A stretch of DNA of 64,000 nt from Roseivirga sp. BDSF3-8 (lineage in GTDB: Bacteria; Bacteroidota; Bacteroidia; Cytophagales; Cyclobacteriaceae), in contig NZ_JBGNFV010000001.1 in the NCBI RefSeq assembly GCF_041449215.1, forward strand, positions 124,001-188,000, given 5' to 3'. Positions 32,174 through 42,620 of this stretch are shown here, piece after piece. The position numbers were made by a program, and so were the translations under genes. Numbering within the stretch: the stretch's first letter is position 1; each line of letters starts with the position of its first letter. A model generated the notes under the pieces. The model was not told the origin of the DNA. It did no database searches and saw only the letters and a program-made list of their open reading frames with translations.

Positions 32174-33478
32174 TTAACCCACAGTGACCTGCCCGTTCAT
32201 CAGCATCGGGAGCAGCCAGTCGCGCAGTTCTGTGAGCTTTTGGCTTTGTAATTCCAGGTTGTTTTGTTTTTCAAATGTAGACTGAACTGTTTTTGTGAAT
32301 TGCTCAACTAATGTAGTCGGAGGTATTGCGATTTTTATCATCTTCAATGTACTCCCAGATATTTCTTTGAAGGTTGATCCTGAAGCATATTGAATCATCA
32401 CACTTATATATGATTTAACAGTAAAATAAACATATTCTGTAGAACAGTCTTTGTCTGGCACAATTGATTTAAATCCTTGATTAGTTGTGACATCTTCTCT
32501 TGCAATTGCGACATAACCAATTGGAGCCCTGGAAGTGAGAAGAACTGTGCCAGTAGGCATTACCTTTAATGAAGCACTCTTCATGCCTTTCTCTGTTACA
32601 TCGTATTCCCCTCTGGTTATAAACTTATTACCTGTATTGTGAGATAAGTCATTTGGGGTAATCCATGGCATCCCATTTCCCTTACAAAAGTTGTCAACTT
32701 CTTTTTTAGAAGGGGTTGACCCACCTATAATTGTTCCAATAGTATCAAAAGTACCATCCCCCCACCCCTCGGGAATTTCGCGTTTTAGTTGGGGGTTGTA
32801 GGTCATGGGGCCGCCGGAGGTTTTGTAGGGTTTGCCTTCGAGGGCGGGGTTCCCGAGTTGCGCGGCCAGGGCTTTGCTGATGGGGAAATCAAACTGCACA
32901 AACCAGTAATCGTAGATGAGCTTAGCCATCGCTTCCAACTCCTGATTGATCTGGTTGTTGATGTCTATTTTTTGATCTATCGCACTTAATACAGATGCTA
33001 TCTTTTCCTGAATTCCAATATCCGGTAATCTTAAAGGAAAAGATTCAAATTCGGATAAAGGAATTCTATTTACAGTTGCCCCAACAATGATATTCTGATC
33101 AATTACCTTACGCCATTCTTCACTAAAAAAATAATAAAATAAAAACTCACGATTAACCTTATTACTATCAATTCTCAATAGTGCCATTCTTCTACCAAGA
33201 CAGCATTGCATGTTTTTTGGTATTATGGCATACCGGTTAAGTGTAGCTTCATATGTAAATACAATATCACCTTCACTTGGAAGAATTCTCTTAGTCCATC
33301 TAGGAAAGTCTTCATTAGATATATGACGAATGCCCGAAAGATCAAATTTTCCATCTTCGGTGATATTCTTAATACCCAAGAAGATGGGCCCTGATAACGA
33401 TGGTTTGGGGGTAGCATGTGGCCCATCGTATAAGCCTTCAATAACATCTCCAATAGTTACCCTCCTCCACTCACTCAT
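32174..33478 (-). CDS. hsdS: Type I restriction-modification specificity subunit HsdS
   Basis: 434 residues. It recognises the two half-sites of the target DNA for the HsdRMS enzyme. Two target-recognition domains are separated by helical repeats: TRD1 with ERE-like entry near the N-terminus, the conserved helix QELEAMAKLIYDYWFVQFDFP (about 179-200), then TRD2 and the closing LTELRDWLLPMLMNGQV. The first TRD region is AT-rich and the linkers GC-rich, as is typical of swapped TRDs. The ATG at 33478 overlaps hsdM by 8 bases, so the two genes are probably coupled. The recognition sequence cannot be derived from sequence alone. Confidence 0.9.
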   Translation of the reverse strand: MSEWRRVTIGDVIEGLYDGPHATPKPSLSGPIFLGIKNITEDGKFDLSGIRHISNEDFPRWTKRILPSEGDIVFTYEATLNRYAIIPKNMQCCLGRRMALLRIDSNKVNREFLFYYFFSEEWRKVIDQNIIVGATVNRIPLSEFESFPLRLPDIGIQEKIASVLSAIDQKIDINNQINQELEAMAKLIYDYWFVQFDFPISKALAAQLGNPALEGKPYKTSGGPMTYNPQLKREIPEGWGDGTFDTIGTIIGGSTPSKKEVDNFCKGNGMPWITPNDLSHNTGNKFITRGEYDVTEKGMKSASLKVMPTGTVLLTSRAPIGYVAIAREDVTTNQGFKSIVPDKDCSTEYVYFTVKSYISVMIQYASGSTFKEISGSTLKMIKIAIPPTTLVEQFTKTVQSTFEKQNNLELQSQKLTELRDWLLPMLMNGQVTVG

Positions 33479-35096
33479 ACCTCAGCCCCTCCAACTGTTT
33501 TTCTATCTCCTCTTCAAGATCTCTTGAGTCAGCGAAGAGACCATTGAGCGTTTGCTTGTGGGCGGCCATTTGGGCCTCAAATTCTTCGTGGGTAATGTCA
33601 GTGTATTCAATCTTCACCTCGAAGTACTGCCCCGCGCTGAGGCTGTAGTTTTTGTCCGCAATGTCTTTGTAGCTTACCACTACCGAGAAGTCGTCTACGG
33701 CTTCTTTTTGGATAAAGGTGTGGATGATGCGTTCTTCTTCTTCGTGGCTCAGTACCGTCTTCTGGTTGCCGTCTACCTTTAGCTTGGTGCCCAGGTTAGA
33801 GGCATCTATCAGCACTACCTCTTCTTTGTTTTCCTTATTCAAAAAAAGGATAGAGACGTTGGTGCCCGTAGCCGCGAAGATGTTGCTGGGCATACTCACT
33901 ACCCCGGCGAGCATTTTGTCTTTTACCAGCCGCTGGCGGATCTTTTTGTCTATACCACTCTGGGCGGTAATGAAGCCGGTGGGCACCACTATGGCCGCCT
34001 TGCCGGTGGGGCCAAGTGTGTAAATAATATGCTGCAAAAAGAGCTGGTAAATGGCCATAGACTCTTTTTTGCTCTTCGGAATATTGGGTATGCCCGCAAA
34101 GAAGCGCTGGTGATGCGTTTCGGCACTCAGTGCCTCATGGTCATCGCTAAAGTCCAGCTTAAAGGGCGGGTTGGAGACAATGAAGTCAAACTTGCGCAGG
34201 CGGGTGCCCTCTTTGTGGTAGGGGTCTTTGAGCGTGTTGCCTTTTACAATGTTGGGTATGGAGTGGACCAGGTTATTCAGGATCAGGTTCAGGCGCAGCA
34301 GGTTAGAGGACTTCTGGCTGATGTCCTGTGAGTAGATGCTGCAGTTGTCCTCGCCTATCTGGTGGGCCAGGTTCATGAGCAGCGTGCCGGATCCGGCGCT
34401 GGGGTCGTAGCAGGTTACGTTGCGTACGTTCTCTCCCTGCACCAGGCAGCGGGCCATAATTTTGGATACGGCGTAGGGCGTAAAGTACTCGGCGTACTTG
34501 CCGCCGCTGTTGGTGTTATAGTCCTTTATGAGGTACTCAAATATGGTGGCGTAGAAGTCGTAGCCCTCGCCGAAGATGTGCTCGAAGCTGAAGGCCCCGG
34601 CGAGCTTGTTGATGATGGCACGGCAGAAGCCGTCGCGGTCGTCCGTCACATAGCGGCTCAGGCGCTCAAAGAGCACCACCTTCTCGCCGCCGTTGGTGAC
34701 TACGGAGAAGAGGTCGCTGTTGTCGCTGGCAATGTCGGTAAGCGTATTGTCGAATATCTCCGCAAAGTCGTCCTGGTTCTGCTTCTGGTACAGGCTGCTG
34801 ATGTAGTGGTCTTCACGTATGACGGCGGTGGTGGCAGGCAGCCCCATCAGCAGAAAGTCCCGCTCCTCTTCGGGCATGGCGGCCAGTACGGCCTCCCAGT
34901 CTGCCCCGGCGGCCTTCAGGGCTTCGCTCTCCTTTTTGATTTCGTATACAAACTTATCGTTCAGGAATTTATACAGAAAGCACTGGGTAATGATCTTAAA
35001 CTCGTTGCCGTCGTTGCCCAGGCCGTAGCTGGCGCATACGTTCTTCAGGTCGTCTATCAGCTCCTTGGTCCGGCTCTCAAACTCTATCCTCTTCAT
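33471..35096 (-). CDS. hsdM: Type I restriction-modification methyltransferase subunit HsdM
   Basis: 541 residues. N6-adenine methyltransferase. SAM-binding motif I is DPSAGSGTLLMNLAHQ (231 on), and the catalytic NPPF motif is VSNPPFKLDF (309-312). An N-terminal helical domain precedes the catalytic core, and a C-terminal helix contacts HsdS. The length is normal for the family. ATG 35096 overlaps the hsdR stop by 4 bases. It modifies the same sites as the R subunit cuts. Gene order RMS, all on the minus strand. Confidence 0.95.
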   Translation of the reverse strand: MKRIEFESRTKELIDDLKNVCASYGLGNDGNEFKIITQCFLYKFLNDKFVYEIKKESEALKAAGADWEAVLAAMPEEERDFLLMGLPATTAVIREDHYISSLYQKQNQDDFAEIFDNTLTDIASDNSDLFSVVTNGGEKVVLFERLSRYVTDDRDGFCRAIINKLAGAFSFEHIFGEGYDFYATIFEYLIKDYNTNSGGKYAEYFTPYAVSKIMARCLVQGENVRNVTCYDPSAGSGTLLMNLAHQIGEDNCSIYSQDISQKSSNLLRLNLILNNLVHSIPNIVKGNTLKDPYHKEGTRLRKFDFIVSNPPFKLDFSDDHEALSAETHHQRFFAGIPNIPKSKKESMAIYQLFLQHIIYTLGPTGKAAIVVPTGFITAQSGIDKKIRQRLVKDKMLAGVVSMPSNIFAATGTNVSILFLNKENKEEVVLIDASNLGTKLKVDGNQKTVLSHEEEERIIHTFIQKEAVDDFSVVVSYKDIADKNYSLSAGQYFEVKIEYTDITHEEFEAQMAAHKQTLNGLFADSRDLEEEIEKQLEGLRYE

Positions 35097-38000
35097 GCGG
35101 CGGTGCCCTTATATTCGTTCAGGTATTCTTTTACTATCAGCGTGTTTATCTTCTGTGCAGTTTGCGCATCGAGCTGCAAGTTATGCTTCTTTTTAAATTG
35201 TGCCACCAGCAGGGCCATCACCTCTTTCTCCACGTAGCTCTCATTGTTCAGCATATGGGCATTGCGCAGCACCTTGTCGTCTATCTCGGTTTTCAGGTCT
35301 TTCAGTGCCTCCACCAACTTGTATTCGCGGTCCGTTAGGGGGTACTTTTCTACCAGGCGCTTGTGCAGGCGGGCGTATTTTTCGTCCTGCTCGTATTTGG
35401 CCTTTAGTAATTCGTTTTGGCGGTTCTTTTCTTTGGCGCGTTCATAGATGCTGTTCAGCTCCTTCATGTTGGCCTCCATGGCCTCCCGGCCTACCTCGCT
35501 CAGGTTTTTATTTTTAAAGAGGCGCTCCAGTTCTTCTTTCAGGGAGATGAACTCCGGGTCTGCGGGGTCAAAGTTACCGGCCAGGCTTTCGCGGGTGCGC
35601 CGCAGCACGTCTTTCAGCTCATCGGCCAGCTTCATTTCCTCTTCGCTTATTTTGGTAAAGGCGAAGATGATGTCTTCCAGGGCTTCATTGAGTATGTTGT
35701 TCGTATCAGTGCCGCTGTCCAGCCTCGCCATCAGGTTTATGGCGGCCAGGCGGCGTTCCGCTTCGCGCATGAGCTGGGCCAGCTTGGCAAAGTCCAGCCT
35801 GTCCAGCAGTTCATCATGCTGGCCCAGCCGGATCAGGTTATAGAGGCTGCGGGCATTCTGCAGGGCCTTAACAATGTCGCGCATCTCGGTGCGGTCGTTG
35901 ATCTGGTCTACCTGCTGCCGGAATACCTCCGCGTTGACGGTGTCAAATTTCCAGAGCTGCTCCTGTATGTCTTCTATCTCGCTGCTGATCTCTTCCCGGC
36001 TTTTAAAGAGGTGCGAGTAATGCTCCATCTCATCGCCCAGTTCGTCCTGCAGCTCCCTGAAGTAGTCCTGGTTGGTCTTCTCAAACTCCTTGCTGATGTC
36101 CGCAAAGTCTACCACGTAGCCGTAGCGGTGGTCCTGGTAGGTACGGTTTACGCGGGTAAGGGCCTGCAGCAGGTTGTGGGCTTTGATCACGCGGCCCAGG
36201 TACAGCTTTTTCAGGCGCGGCGCATCAAAGCCCGTAAGCAGCATATTATACACAAAAAGGATATCGAGCGCGCCTTTCTTAAAGCCCGTCACCCACTTTT
36301 CGCGGTCGGTTTTGGTGCCCACATCATGCAGAATCAGCGCGCCTTTCAGCTTCTTTGGGGGCATGGTGGCGGTTTTGCCGTAGGGCGCGCGGGGTTCTGC
36401 CGCCATATTCAGCGTAATGTCCGCTTCGGCCCCCTTATGATCTTCGCAAAAGAGCGCATACATCGCCTTGGCCTGCTCGGAGCTGTCGCAGATAACCATG
36501 GCCCCTATGCTGTGGTCAGCAAGTGTGGTGCGTGCCTGCTGCAGGTTTTGCAGTATGTAGTCCAGCATAGGCCGCACAAAGCGGGGGTTCGCATATATGA
36601 GCCTGCGGTCGGCATCACCCCGCAGTATCTCTATGCTTTCCAGCGCCTCCTTCAGCGTCATTTTATAGCTGGTCTCTATCTCTTCGCGTATCAGCCGCAG
36701 CGTGTAGCCATCGGCTATGCTGCTGTTGTAGTAGTACTTGTGTATGTAGCCCCCAAAGAGGTCCTTAGAGTTGTAGTCGCTGCCCAGTAGCGGCGTGCCC
36801 GTCAGGCCTATCTTGATGGCCTCGGGGTCTGACTGCTTCAGGTTGGCCAGAAAGCTGCCCTCGGGGTTGTAGCTGCGGTGCACCTCATCCAGAAAGTACA
36901 CCCGCTGCATGTTTACGGCGTAGTCCTCGTTGGCAATTTTGGTAGGGTCCTCATCAAACTTCTGTATGTTTACTACGGTAATCTCATCCCTGCCTTCGGC
37001 ATTGTGCACGGCCTTTATAGACTTAATCTCTTCGGCAAAGGCCTCGCGTGAGTCTATAGTGTGCACAGCCAGGCCCCGGGCCACAAACTCTTTGGTGGCC
37101 TGGGTGGCCAGGTCTATGCGGTCTACTATAAAGTAAAACTTGGGCACCACGCCCTGCCGCCGGTAGTAGGCGGTGAGGTAGCGCACATTGTAGTAGGCCA
37201 GGGCCGTCTTGCCGCTGCCCTGCGTGTGCCAGATGATGCCCTTTTTACGCCCCTTGTCCAGCTCCTGCACTATGGCCTGGGTGGCAAATAGCTGGGGGTA
37301 GCGCATAATGTGTTTCTGCAGCGGGCCGTCTTCCTTTTTTACGTAGGCGATGGCGTAGCGCAGTATAAAGGCGAGCCGCTCTTTGCGGTACAGGCTGGTA
37401 AGGATGCGGTTGGTGGGGCTGCCGGGCTTTTTATTTTCCTGAAACTCAGGGCTGTTCTTTATGGCTACCAGGTTAGTGTCCCGCAGGATCTCATTTTCCA
37501 GCGCATCGTCAGGGGGGCTTGGCAGGCTGTCCGTATCGGGGGCTTCCTCTTCGCGAAAGTAGTTGGGCACGGGCCGTTCGTATGAGGGGCTGGCGTAGTA
37601 GGCACCGTGTACGGCGTGGGTGGCGCCGTCTACATACTCCATGTTATTAGAAAAGACCATAAACTGTATGGAGTTGATGTACTTGCGCAGCTTACGGTTC
37701 TGCATGCGCCGCTCCATCCGCCGGTATTCATCTTCCAGCCCGTCCTGGTTGTTCGGCTTCTTTACTTCTATAAAAGAGAGGGGCATGCCGTTGATGAGCA
37801 CGGTAATGTCCGGCCGGAAGCTCTCCTCGTCCTTCTCGCAGGGCAGCTCGGTCACTACATGGAAGCTGTTGTTCCCAAAGTTGTCCCAGTCGATAAGGCG
37901 CTCACCGGATCCGCTGATAAGCTTCTCGTAAAACTGCCGCCCCAGGTCTTCGTTTTGCAGCATCAGGGCTATATCCGTATACAGCCTGCTGATGTCGGCC

Positions 38001-38179
38001 TGCTCCATGCCGGGATTTATCCTGGCTATACCCTCCCGGAATATATCCGTAAAGATGTTGGTGTCCCTGTCCCACTGCGCACCCCTTTTCAGCGACAGGT
38101 ACTGGTAGCCCAGGCGCGTAAGGTGCAGTATAGCCGGAATTTTTACCCGCGAGTCTTCATTAAAAGCCGGTGCCGCCAT
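35093..38179 (-). CDS. hsdR: Type I restriction-modification restriction and translocation subunit HsdR
   Basis: 1028 residues. Nuclease motif near the N-terminus: RPDITVLING followed by FIEVKKP, giving Asp124 and Glu138-x-Lys140 of the PD-(D/E)xK site. The SF2 translocase domains follow, with Walker A TQGSGKT (319-325), DEVH at 431-434 (Walker B), and later helicase motifs in LTRVNRTYQ. Length and order are normal for HsdR. It translocates DNA and cuts far from the site. It is the first gene of the hsdRMS unit and is transcribed away from the TIR operon across a 699-bp gap. Visibly GC-rich compared with the neighbouring TIR operon. Confidence 0.95.
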   Translation of the reverse strand: MAAPAFNEDSRVKIPAILHLTRLGYQYLSLKRGAQWDRDTNIFTDIFREGIARINPGMEQADISRLYTDIALMLQNEDLGRQFYEKLISGSGERLIDWDNFGNNSFHVVTELPCEKDEESFRPDITVLINGMPLSFIEVKKPNNQDGLEDEYRRMERRMQNRKLRKYINSIQFMVFSNNMEYVDGATHAVHGAYYASPSYERPVPNYFREEEAPDTDSLPSPPDDALENEILRDTNLVAIKNSPEFQENKKPGSPTNRILTSLYRKERLAFILRYAIAYVKKEDGPLQKHIMRYPQLFATQAIVQELDKGRKKGIIWHTQGSGKTALAYYNVRYLTAYYRRQGVVPKFYFIVDRIDLATQATKEFVARGLAVHTIDSREAFAEEIKSIKAVHNAEGRDEITVVNIQKFDEDPTKIANEDYAVNMQRVYFLDEVHRSYNPEGSFLANLKQSDPEAIKIGLTGTPLLGSDYNSKDLFGGYIHKYYYNSSIADGYTLRLIREEIETSYKMTLKEALESIEILRGDADRRLIYANPRFVRPMLDYILQNLQQARTTLADHSIGAMVICDSSEQAKAMYALFCEDHKGAEADITLNMAAEPRAPYGKTATMPPKKLKGALILHDVGTKTDREKWVTGFKKGALDILFVYNMLLTGFDAPRLKKLYLGRVIKAHNLLQALTRVNRTYQDHRYGYVVDFADISKEFEKTNQDYFRELQDELGDEMEHYSHLFKSREEISSEIEDIQEQLWKFDTVNAEVFRQQVDQINDRTEMRDIVKALQNARSLYNLIRLGQHDELLDRLDFAKLAQLMREAERRLAAINLMARLDSGTDTNNILNEALEDIIFAFTKISEEEMKLADELKDVLRRTRESLAGNFDPADPEFISLKEELERLFKNKNLSEVGREAMEANMKELNSIYERAKEKNRQNELLKAKYEQDEKYARLHKRLVEKYPLTDREYKLVEALKDLKTEIDDKVLRNAHMLNNESYVEKEVMALLVAQFKKKHNLQLDAQTAQKINTLIVKEYLNEYKGTAA

Positions 38180-38878
38180 GTGTTCCCTTCCTGTTGTCTG
38201 ATCTGTGTTTTCACTGTACGCACAGTAAGCCCTTGACTTTCAAACCAATAGCCACCACAGCCCGTCACAGCATTACTTTTAAGCGACAATATACGATAAA
38301 ATAGGGACTGAAGGGGGCGAGAGACCAAGCTGAAGAGATATTCATCTTACAGGTAGCGCTCTACCACGACCACCAAAAAAACACCTGGTATTACCCGGAT
38401 CAGATCCCTACCTAACTATTCAAAAAAAGCTCATATTTGAGTTCAGTCCTTTCCTACCTCCTCATAAAATTGTACTTTTACTATTACCATCCTGCCCCAA
38501 CGTTGCGCGTCACATTGTAATTTTCCTCCTCTCACTGGCCCGTAGCTGAACCGTTTCTTAACCGTCTTTAAACCATCCTGAGTAGGGGTATCTTTCGCCT
38601 CTCTTATACCTTCCGCCTACCTGGCAGGTGCATATCGATAGTTGTACTTTTCCCTTAAGCAAACTGCACCATCATTTCAGCCTGGCTCATCGTGGCAAAC
38701 ATGCAAAAGTCAGCAGTCCCGGGGCAAAGCGAATAGGTCCTTAATGCGATCAGTAAGGACTCCTCCCCTAATTCAGGGAATTTCTACCTGATAAAGAGGA
38801 TATACACAATTGCCTGTTTGCTGGTAAGTATGGAGCCTGTGGGCTTTGTAGGTTTACATCAGTCAATTAATAGACCGG
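38180..38878. other. Divergent intergenic region between hsdR and the TIR operon
   Basis: About 700 bases with no gene or clear repeat. It must hold both divergent promoters. No typical TAnnTTTG promoter with a good spacer was found. Confidence 0.4.
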
Positions 38879-39715
38879 ATGCAATCTACCGAATACGATA
38901 TTGTCATTTCATTTTCTGAAGACCAGAGAGATATAGCCGTGGGAATAAAGCTGGCACTGGATGCAATAAATATTTCTGCCTATTACTACTGTTATGACCC
39001 GGAGGTAAACCTGGGGATAAATCTAAAGCAAAATTTATACAATGTGTATAGAAACTCAGGCCATTTGGCAATTTGTATATTCTCTGAGGACTACTTCAAA
39101 AAAGAATACACGCTGGTAGAGCTTAAGGCTGTTTTGGATCGAAGTAAAGCAGAGCCGGACTATATGTTCCCAGTCCGAACCAATAACATAAAACTTCCGG
39201 AGGTCTTTAATGGGGTAACGTACTTTGATTGGAATAAGGATCCAAAAGCCATAGCGCAGATTGCCAGGCAGAGGCTGAATAAAAAGTCTACAACATTCCT
39301 TGAAAGCGATGCTAAAAGAATTGCTTTAAAAGATAAACAATCACTTTTAAATGCCATCAGCCGATACTCATCAATTAATTCGAACAGTGCGGATTTTTAT
39401 TATAGCTTAGGTTTACATTACTATTATTTGAACTTATCGCCTGATGATCAGATAAAAGCTGCCAAGAATTTTCACAAAGCATTTAGTCTCAATCCTTCCT
39501 TTCACCAGGCTATGTATTTCTATTCAAGGGCAAAAATTCAGGCTGTGGGCATTGATAGGATCAAATATAGTCAAATAAAGGATCCGGTAGGAATTCTAAT
39601 AAGGGCTATAGCTATGCAGCCAAACAATATCGAATATTATAACTGGGCCTCACTAATAAATCAAAATTTTTATAGTAAACACGGGCTTATAAGTCCATTA
39701 ATCACAATTGTATGA
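38879..39715 (+). CDS. TIR-domain protein with C-terminal TPR-like helices (278 aa)
   Basis: TIR fold in the N-terminal half: first strand DIVISFSEDQRD (7-18), then a strand HLAICIFSEDYF (62-73) followed by Glu81 in YTLVELKAV, the position of the catalytic glutamate of NADase TIR domains. The C-terminal half has TPR-like helices (DFYYSLGLHYYYLNLSPDDQIKAAKNFHKAF). TIR proteins of this kind often deplete NAD+ when a trigger is sensed. It starts the operon that continues with the TerY-type vWA, PP2C and kinase genes; its stop overlaps the next start (ATGA). So it is likely the effector under phosphorylation control. Substrate not proven. Confidence 0.85.
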   Translation: MQSTEYDIVISFSEDQRDIAVGIKLALDAINISAYYYCYDPEVNLGINLKQNLYNVYRNSGHLAICIFSEDYFKKEYTLVELKAVLDRSKAEPDYMFPVRTNNIKLPEVFNGVTYFDWNKDPKAIAQIARQRLNKKSTTFLESDAKRIALKDKQSLLNAISRYSSINSNSADFYYSLGLHYYYLNLSPDDQIKAAKNFHKAFSLNPSFHQAMYFYSRAKIQAVGIDRIKYSQIKDPVGILIRAIAMQPNNIEYYNWASLINQNFYSKHGLISPLITIV

Positions 39716-40494
39716 AGTCAAATAGCGGCAATAAGATAAAAGGTTACTTTGCCAAGCCACCTAAAAAATGGATACTAATTTATCTTGCAGTCTGTGTTTT
39801 ATTAGTTTTTATAGATCCATCTATTGGATTCATCTGCTTCCTATTATTGCTTATTGGCTTGGCTCTTTTATACTCATATAAAATTTCAGACGAAAAATTT
39901 GATGAAATATTAAGAGAGGATCTGAGACGCTTACATCAAATTGCTCTACAAAAACTGAGGGTATCAGAAAGTGAACTTGTAAGTACCCCGGAGTTGATAT
40001 TAAGTCCGACATACTGGAATATTGGTAAAGCTGATTTTGGCATAAAAAAAGGGAGAGATAAGAAGATAAGATATACACCAGTTCACGTAGCCCTATTATA
40101 CTTCACGGAACATAAATTATGCATTTATCAATGTGCACTTGATCTTACAACTAAGAACCCATTAAATACGAGTACAAAAAAATATTTTTACGATGAGATT
40201 GTTGCTGTGGAAACAGCATCTGAGTCAATAACAATAGATGAAGATAATATTAAGTCAAAAGTTTTTAGATATATGCCTACACTTAAAAAACATATATCAA
40301 ATAAGAAAATTCAACTTAATTCATCAGAGTACTTCTTACTATTAACCAGAGGTGGAAATAGTGTCAAGATACAGTTACCTGATATCAATCTCATAGATTA
40401 CGGAGTAACAGGAACCTTACCACGTAGTAAAGCCGACAAAGCAATTGCTGCTGTAGAGGCTATGATAGACAGTAAAAAATCAATACATCCTTAA
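39712..40494 (+). CDS. Membrane protein of the TIR operon (260 aa)
   Basis: Two hydrophobic helices near the N-terminus (about 18-60: WILIYLAVCVLLVFIDPSIGFICFLLLLIGLALLYSY) form a hairpin. The rest is cytoplasmic, mixed helix and strand, with a basic middle part (KKGRDKKIRYTPVHVALLYF). It may place a PH-like or other small domain at the membrane. Its start overlaps the TIR gene by 4 bases. No family recognised. Possible roles are a membrane sensor or receptor for the TIR, or a pore subunit. Confidence 0.65.
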   Translation: MKSNSGNKIKGYFAKPPKKWILIYLAVCVLLVFIDPSIGFICFLLLLIGLALLYSYKISDEKFDEILREDLRRLHQIALQKLRVSESELVSTPELILSPTYWNIGKADFGIKKGRDKKIRYTPVHVALLYFTEHKLCIYQCALDLTTKNPLNTSTKKYFYDEIVAVETASESITIDEDNIKSKVFRYMPTLKKHISNKKIQLNSSEYFLLLTRGGNSVKIQLPDINLIDYGVTGTLPRSKADKAIAAVEAMIDSKKSIHP

Positions 40495-40512
40495 TATTCA
40501 AAATTAAATCTT

Positions 40513-41220
40513 ATGGCACAAACAGATTTTTTTTCAGCAGAATCACCTGAAAATTATGAGCAAAAAAGTATATGCTGTTTCGTAGTTGATGTTTCAGGTT
40601 CAATGGGTGGTACTCCTATAAACCAGCTAAATATAGGACTTCAGGAATTTCACCAGGAAATCTTAAATGATTCAACAACTTCTAATAGATTAGAAATTGC
40701 AATAGTGGAATTTAGCAGTAGTGTTGAAACAGTAGTCCCTCCTTCATTAGTAGATAGCTTTTCCATGCCAACCCTAAATGTTAAGGGTTCTACAAAGTTA
40801 GTAGACGGAGTAAATGCAGCTATTGACTTGGTTGAATCACGCAAAAAATGGTATAAAGATACTGGTCAGCCCTATTTGAGGCCTTGGATTATACTAATAA
40901 CAGATGGTGCGCCAGATTCTGGACAGGATATCAATGGCTTGGCAAGTAGAATAGAGATAAGTACAAAAAGTAAGAATTTTTTATTCCTGCCGATCGGTGT
41001 TGAAGGTGCGGACATGAATGTTCTCAACACCCTGGCCGGATATACCTCTGACGGATCAGGCGGGTGGAAAAAGACATCAGCAATGAAGCTTCAGGGGCTT
41101 AAATTTAGCGATTTCTTTAAATGGGTAAGTGCAAGTATGTCAATAGTAGCTGGGTCACAGGAAGGTGATAAAGTAACTATTCCCTCGACCGGTGACTGGC
41201 TAGACACTTTAGAGATATGA
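40513..41220 (+). CDS. TerY-like vWA-domain protein (235 aa)
   Basis: A complete vWA fold: strand CCFVVDVSGSMGG (MIDAS DVSGS at 26-30), middle Thr region GSTKLVDGV, and the second acidic turn LITDGAPDSG. This is the TerY type found in tellurium-resistance-linked operons, where it pairs with a phosphatase and a kinase. It probably binds a partner in a metal-dependent way. Followed by the PP2C-like gene, which overlaps it by 4 bases. Confidence 0.9.
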   Translation: MAQTDFFSAESPENYEQKSICCFVVDVSGSMGGTPINQLNIGLQEFHQEILNDSTTSNRLEIAIVEFSSSVETVVPPSLVDSFSMPTLNVKGSTKLVDGVNAAIDLVESRKKWYKDTGQPYLRPWIILITDGAPDSGQDINGLASRIEISTKSKNFLFLPIGVEGADMNVLNTLAGYTSDGSGGWKKTSAMKLQGLKFSDFFKWVSASMSIVAGSQEGDKVTIPSTGDWLDTLEI

Positions 41221-42620
41221 AAAGATATATTAAACTAATAGGGGTATTAATAGTACTGCTGATTTTTTCAGCATCCATAGCCTATTATGTACTTCCACAT
41301 AATGAAATAAATACTACCAGCCAGCCAAGAAGCGTTCCTGGACAGCAATCAAGGAATCAACCTTCTGAATACGTGCTTAAAGAAAATGATTTCAGGAGAA
41401 TCACCGGTATTATTAACAATGCTAATTCCATATTTAGCAATGTATTATATATATTAACCGGTGTTATTTTGGGATTATTGATATTTAAAAGTCCAAAATT
41501 TTTTCCTGAACGAAATGTCTATGGCCGAAGAAAAAATCAATCAGATACTAGGAATAAATCAGTAACAATCAAGAATAAAAACTACACAGATAAAGCTTCT
41601 ACAAAGAAGAAAACTTATACAGAAGAAGATGAAAAAGTCAGTAAAAAGAAATCTTCCGGAGATGAGAGAGAAATAAGTCTGGATAATAAGCAAAAGACAG
41701 AATGGTTAATACTTAGATCGTCAGTGCCAGGGGTTAGCCATTTAAATAGTGATCCACCAGTTCCATGTCAGGATAGCCACTCAGTTTTCCAATTAAATAA
41801 TAACTGGGGTATAGCTGTAGTATGTGACGGAGCAGGGTCAGCTAATAATTCTCACAGGGGATCAAGTTTTGCCTCAAAGAAGGCCATTGAATTATTTAAA
41901 AAAACTATTATAGAGAAAAGATGGATTGAGAATAAAAAACTTCCTTGTAAGAAAGAATGGCGCAGAATCTCTTTTGACTTACTATTGGAGGTTCGAAGCG
42001 AGCTAAATGACTATGCAAAAAGCCTTCAATTTAAGTTAAATGAATTAGCCTGTACGATAATAGTAGTTGTTTATTCTCCCCACGGCCTCCTTACCACACA
42101 CATTGGAGATGGAAGAGCAGGGTATAAAGACAAAGACGGTAACTGGAGACCTCTCATAGAACCTCATAAAGGGGAGGAAGCAAATCAGACCATTTTTATT
42201 TCTTCCGAACTATGGATAGATGATGACTTAAATCTAAATAATGTTTCTGTCCCGGAATCCAGTATAATAGAAGAGCCGGTAGAAGCCTTTACCCTCATGT
42301 CTGATGGGTGCGAAAGGCAATCTTTTCAAACAGGTTATATGGATGAGGAAAAGGAAAAGTTTATCCCTCAAAATTTGCCATATCCTAAATTCTTCGATGG
42401 TATAGTTAAGAGTACAAAGGAAAAAAGAAAGGCACAAAACCTTACCGATAACGACCTGAATGAAAGATGGTCAGACTTTTTACAGCATCATGAGCTTTTT
42501 AAAAATGAGCCTGATGATAAAACCTTAATAATAGGAACGCTGATAAAGGAAAAAAATGAGAAGGATTTTAACAACGAACAGGGGGACAGAAGTAACAATA
42601 GAAGCACAATCATTCGATAA
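41217..42620 (+). CDS. PP2C-type phosphatase with N-terminal membrane helices (467 aa)
   Basis: Two hydrophobic helices (about 7-27 and 72-92) precede a basic linker and a PP2C domain from about 165. Metal-binding acids: Asp204 in VVCDGAGSA, Asp298 in HIGDGRAG, and Asp363 in TLMSDGCE. It would remove phosphates from Ser or Thr of the kinase targets. Its 3' end overlaps the kinase gene by 65 bases, an unusually long overlap, so the two are probably translated together. Likely position in the triad: opposed to the kinase that follows. Confidence 0.85.
   Translation: MKRYIKLIGVLIVLLIFSASIAYYVLPHNEINTTSQPRSVPGQQSRNQPSEYVLKENDFRRITGIINNANSIFSNVLYILTGVILGLLIFKSPKFFPERNVYGRRKNQSDTRNKSVTIKNKNYTDKASTKKKTYTEEDEKVSKKKSSGDEREISLDNKQKTEWLILRSSVPGVSHLNSDPPVPCQDSHSVFQLNNNWGIAVVCDGAGSANNSHRGSSFASKKAIELFKKTIIEKRWIENKKLPCKKEWRRISFDLLLEVRSELNDYAKSLQFKLNELACTIIVVVYSPHGLLTTHIGDGRAGYKDKDGNWRPLIEPHKGEEANQTIFISSELWIDDDLNLNNVSVPESSIIEEPVEAFTLMSDGCERQSFQTGYMDEEKEKFIPQNLPYPKFFDGIVKSTKEKRKAQNLTDNDLNERWSDFLQHHELFKNEPDDKTLIIGTLIKEKNEKDFNNEQGDRSNNRSTIIR

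Noticed and set aside
34362-36790. Long frames antisense to hsdM and hsdR
   Set aside because: They are shadows of the GC-rich third positions in the restriction genes and show no known domain.
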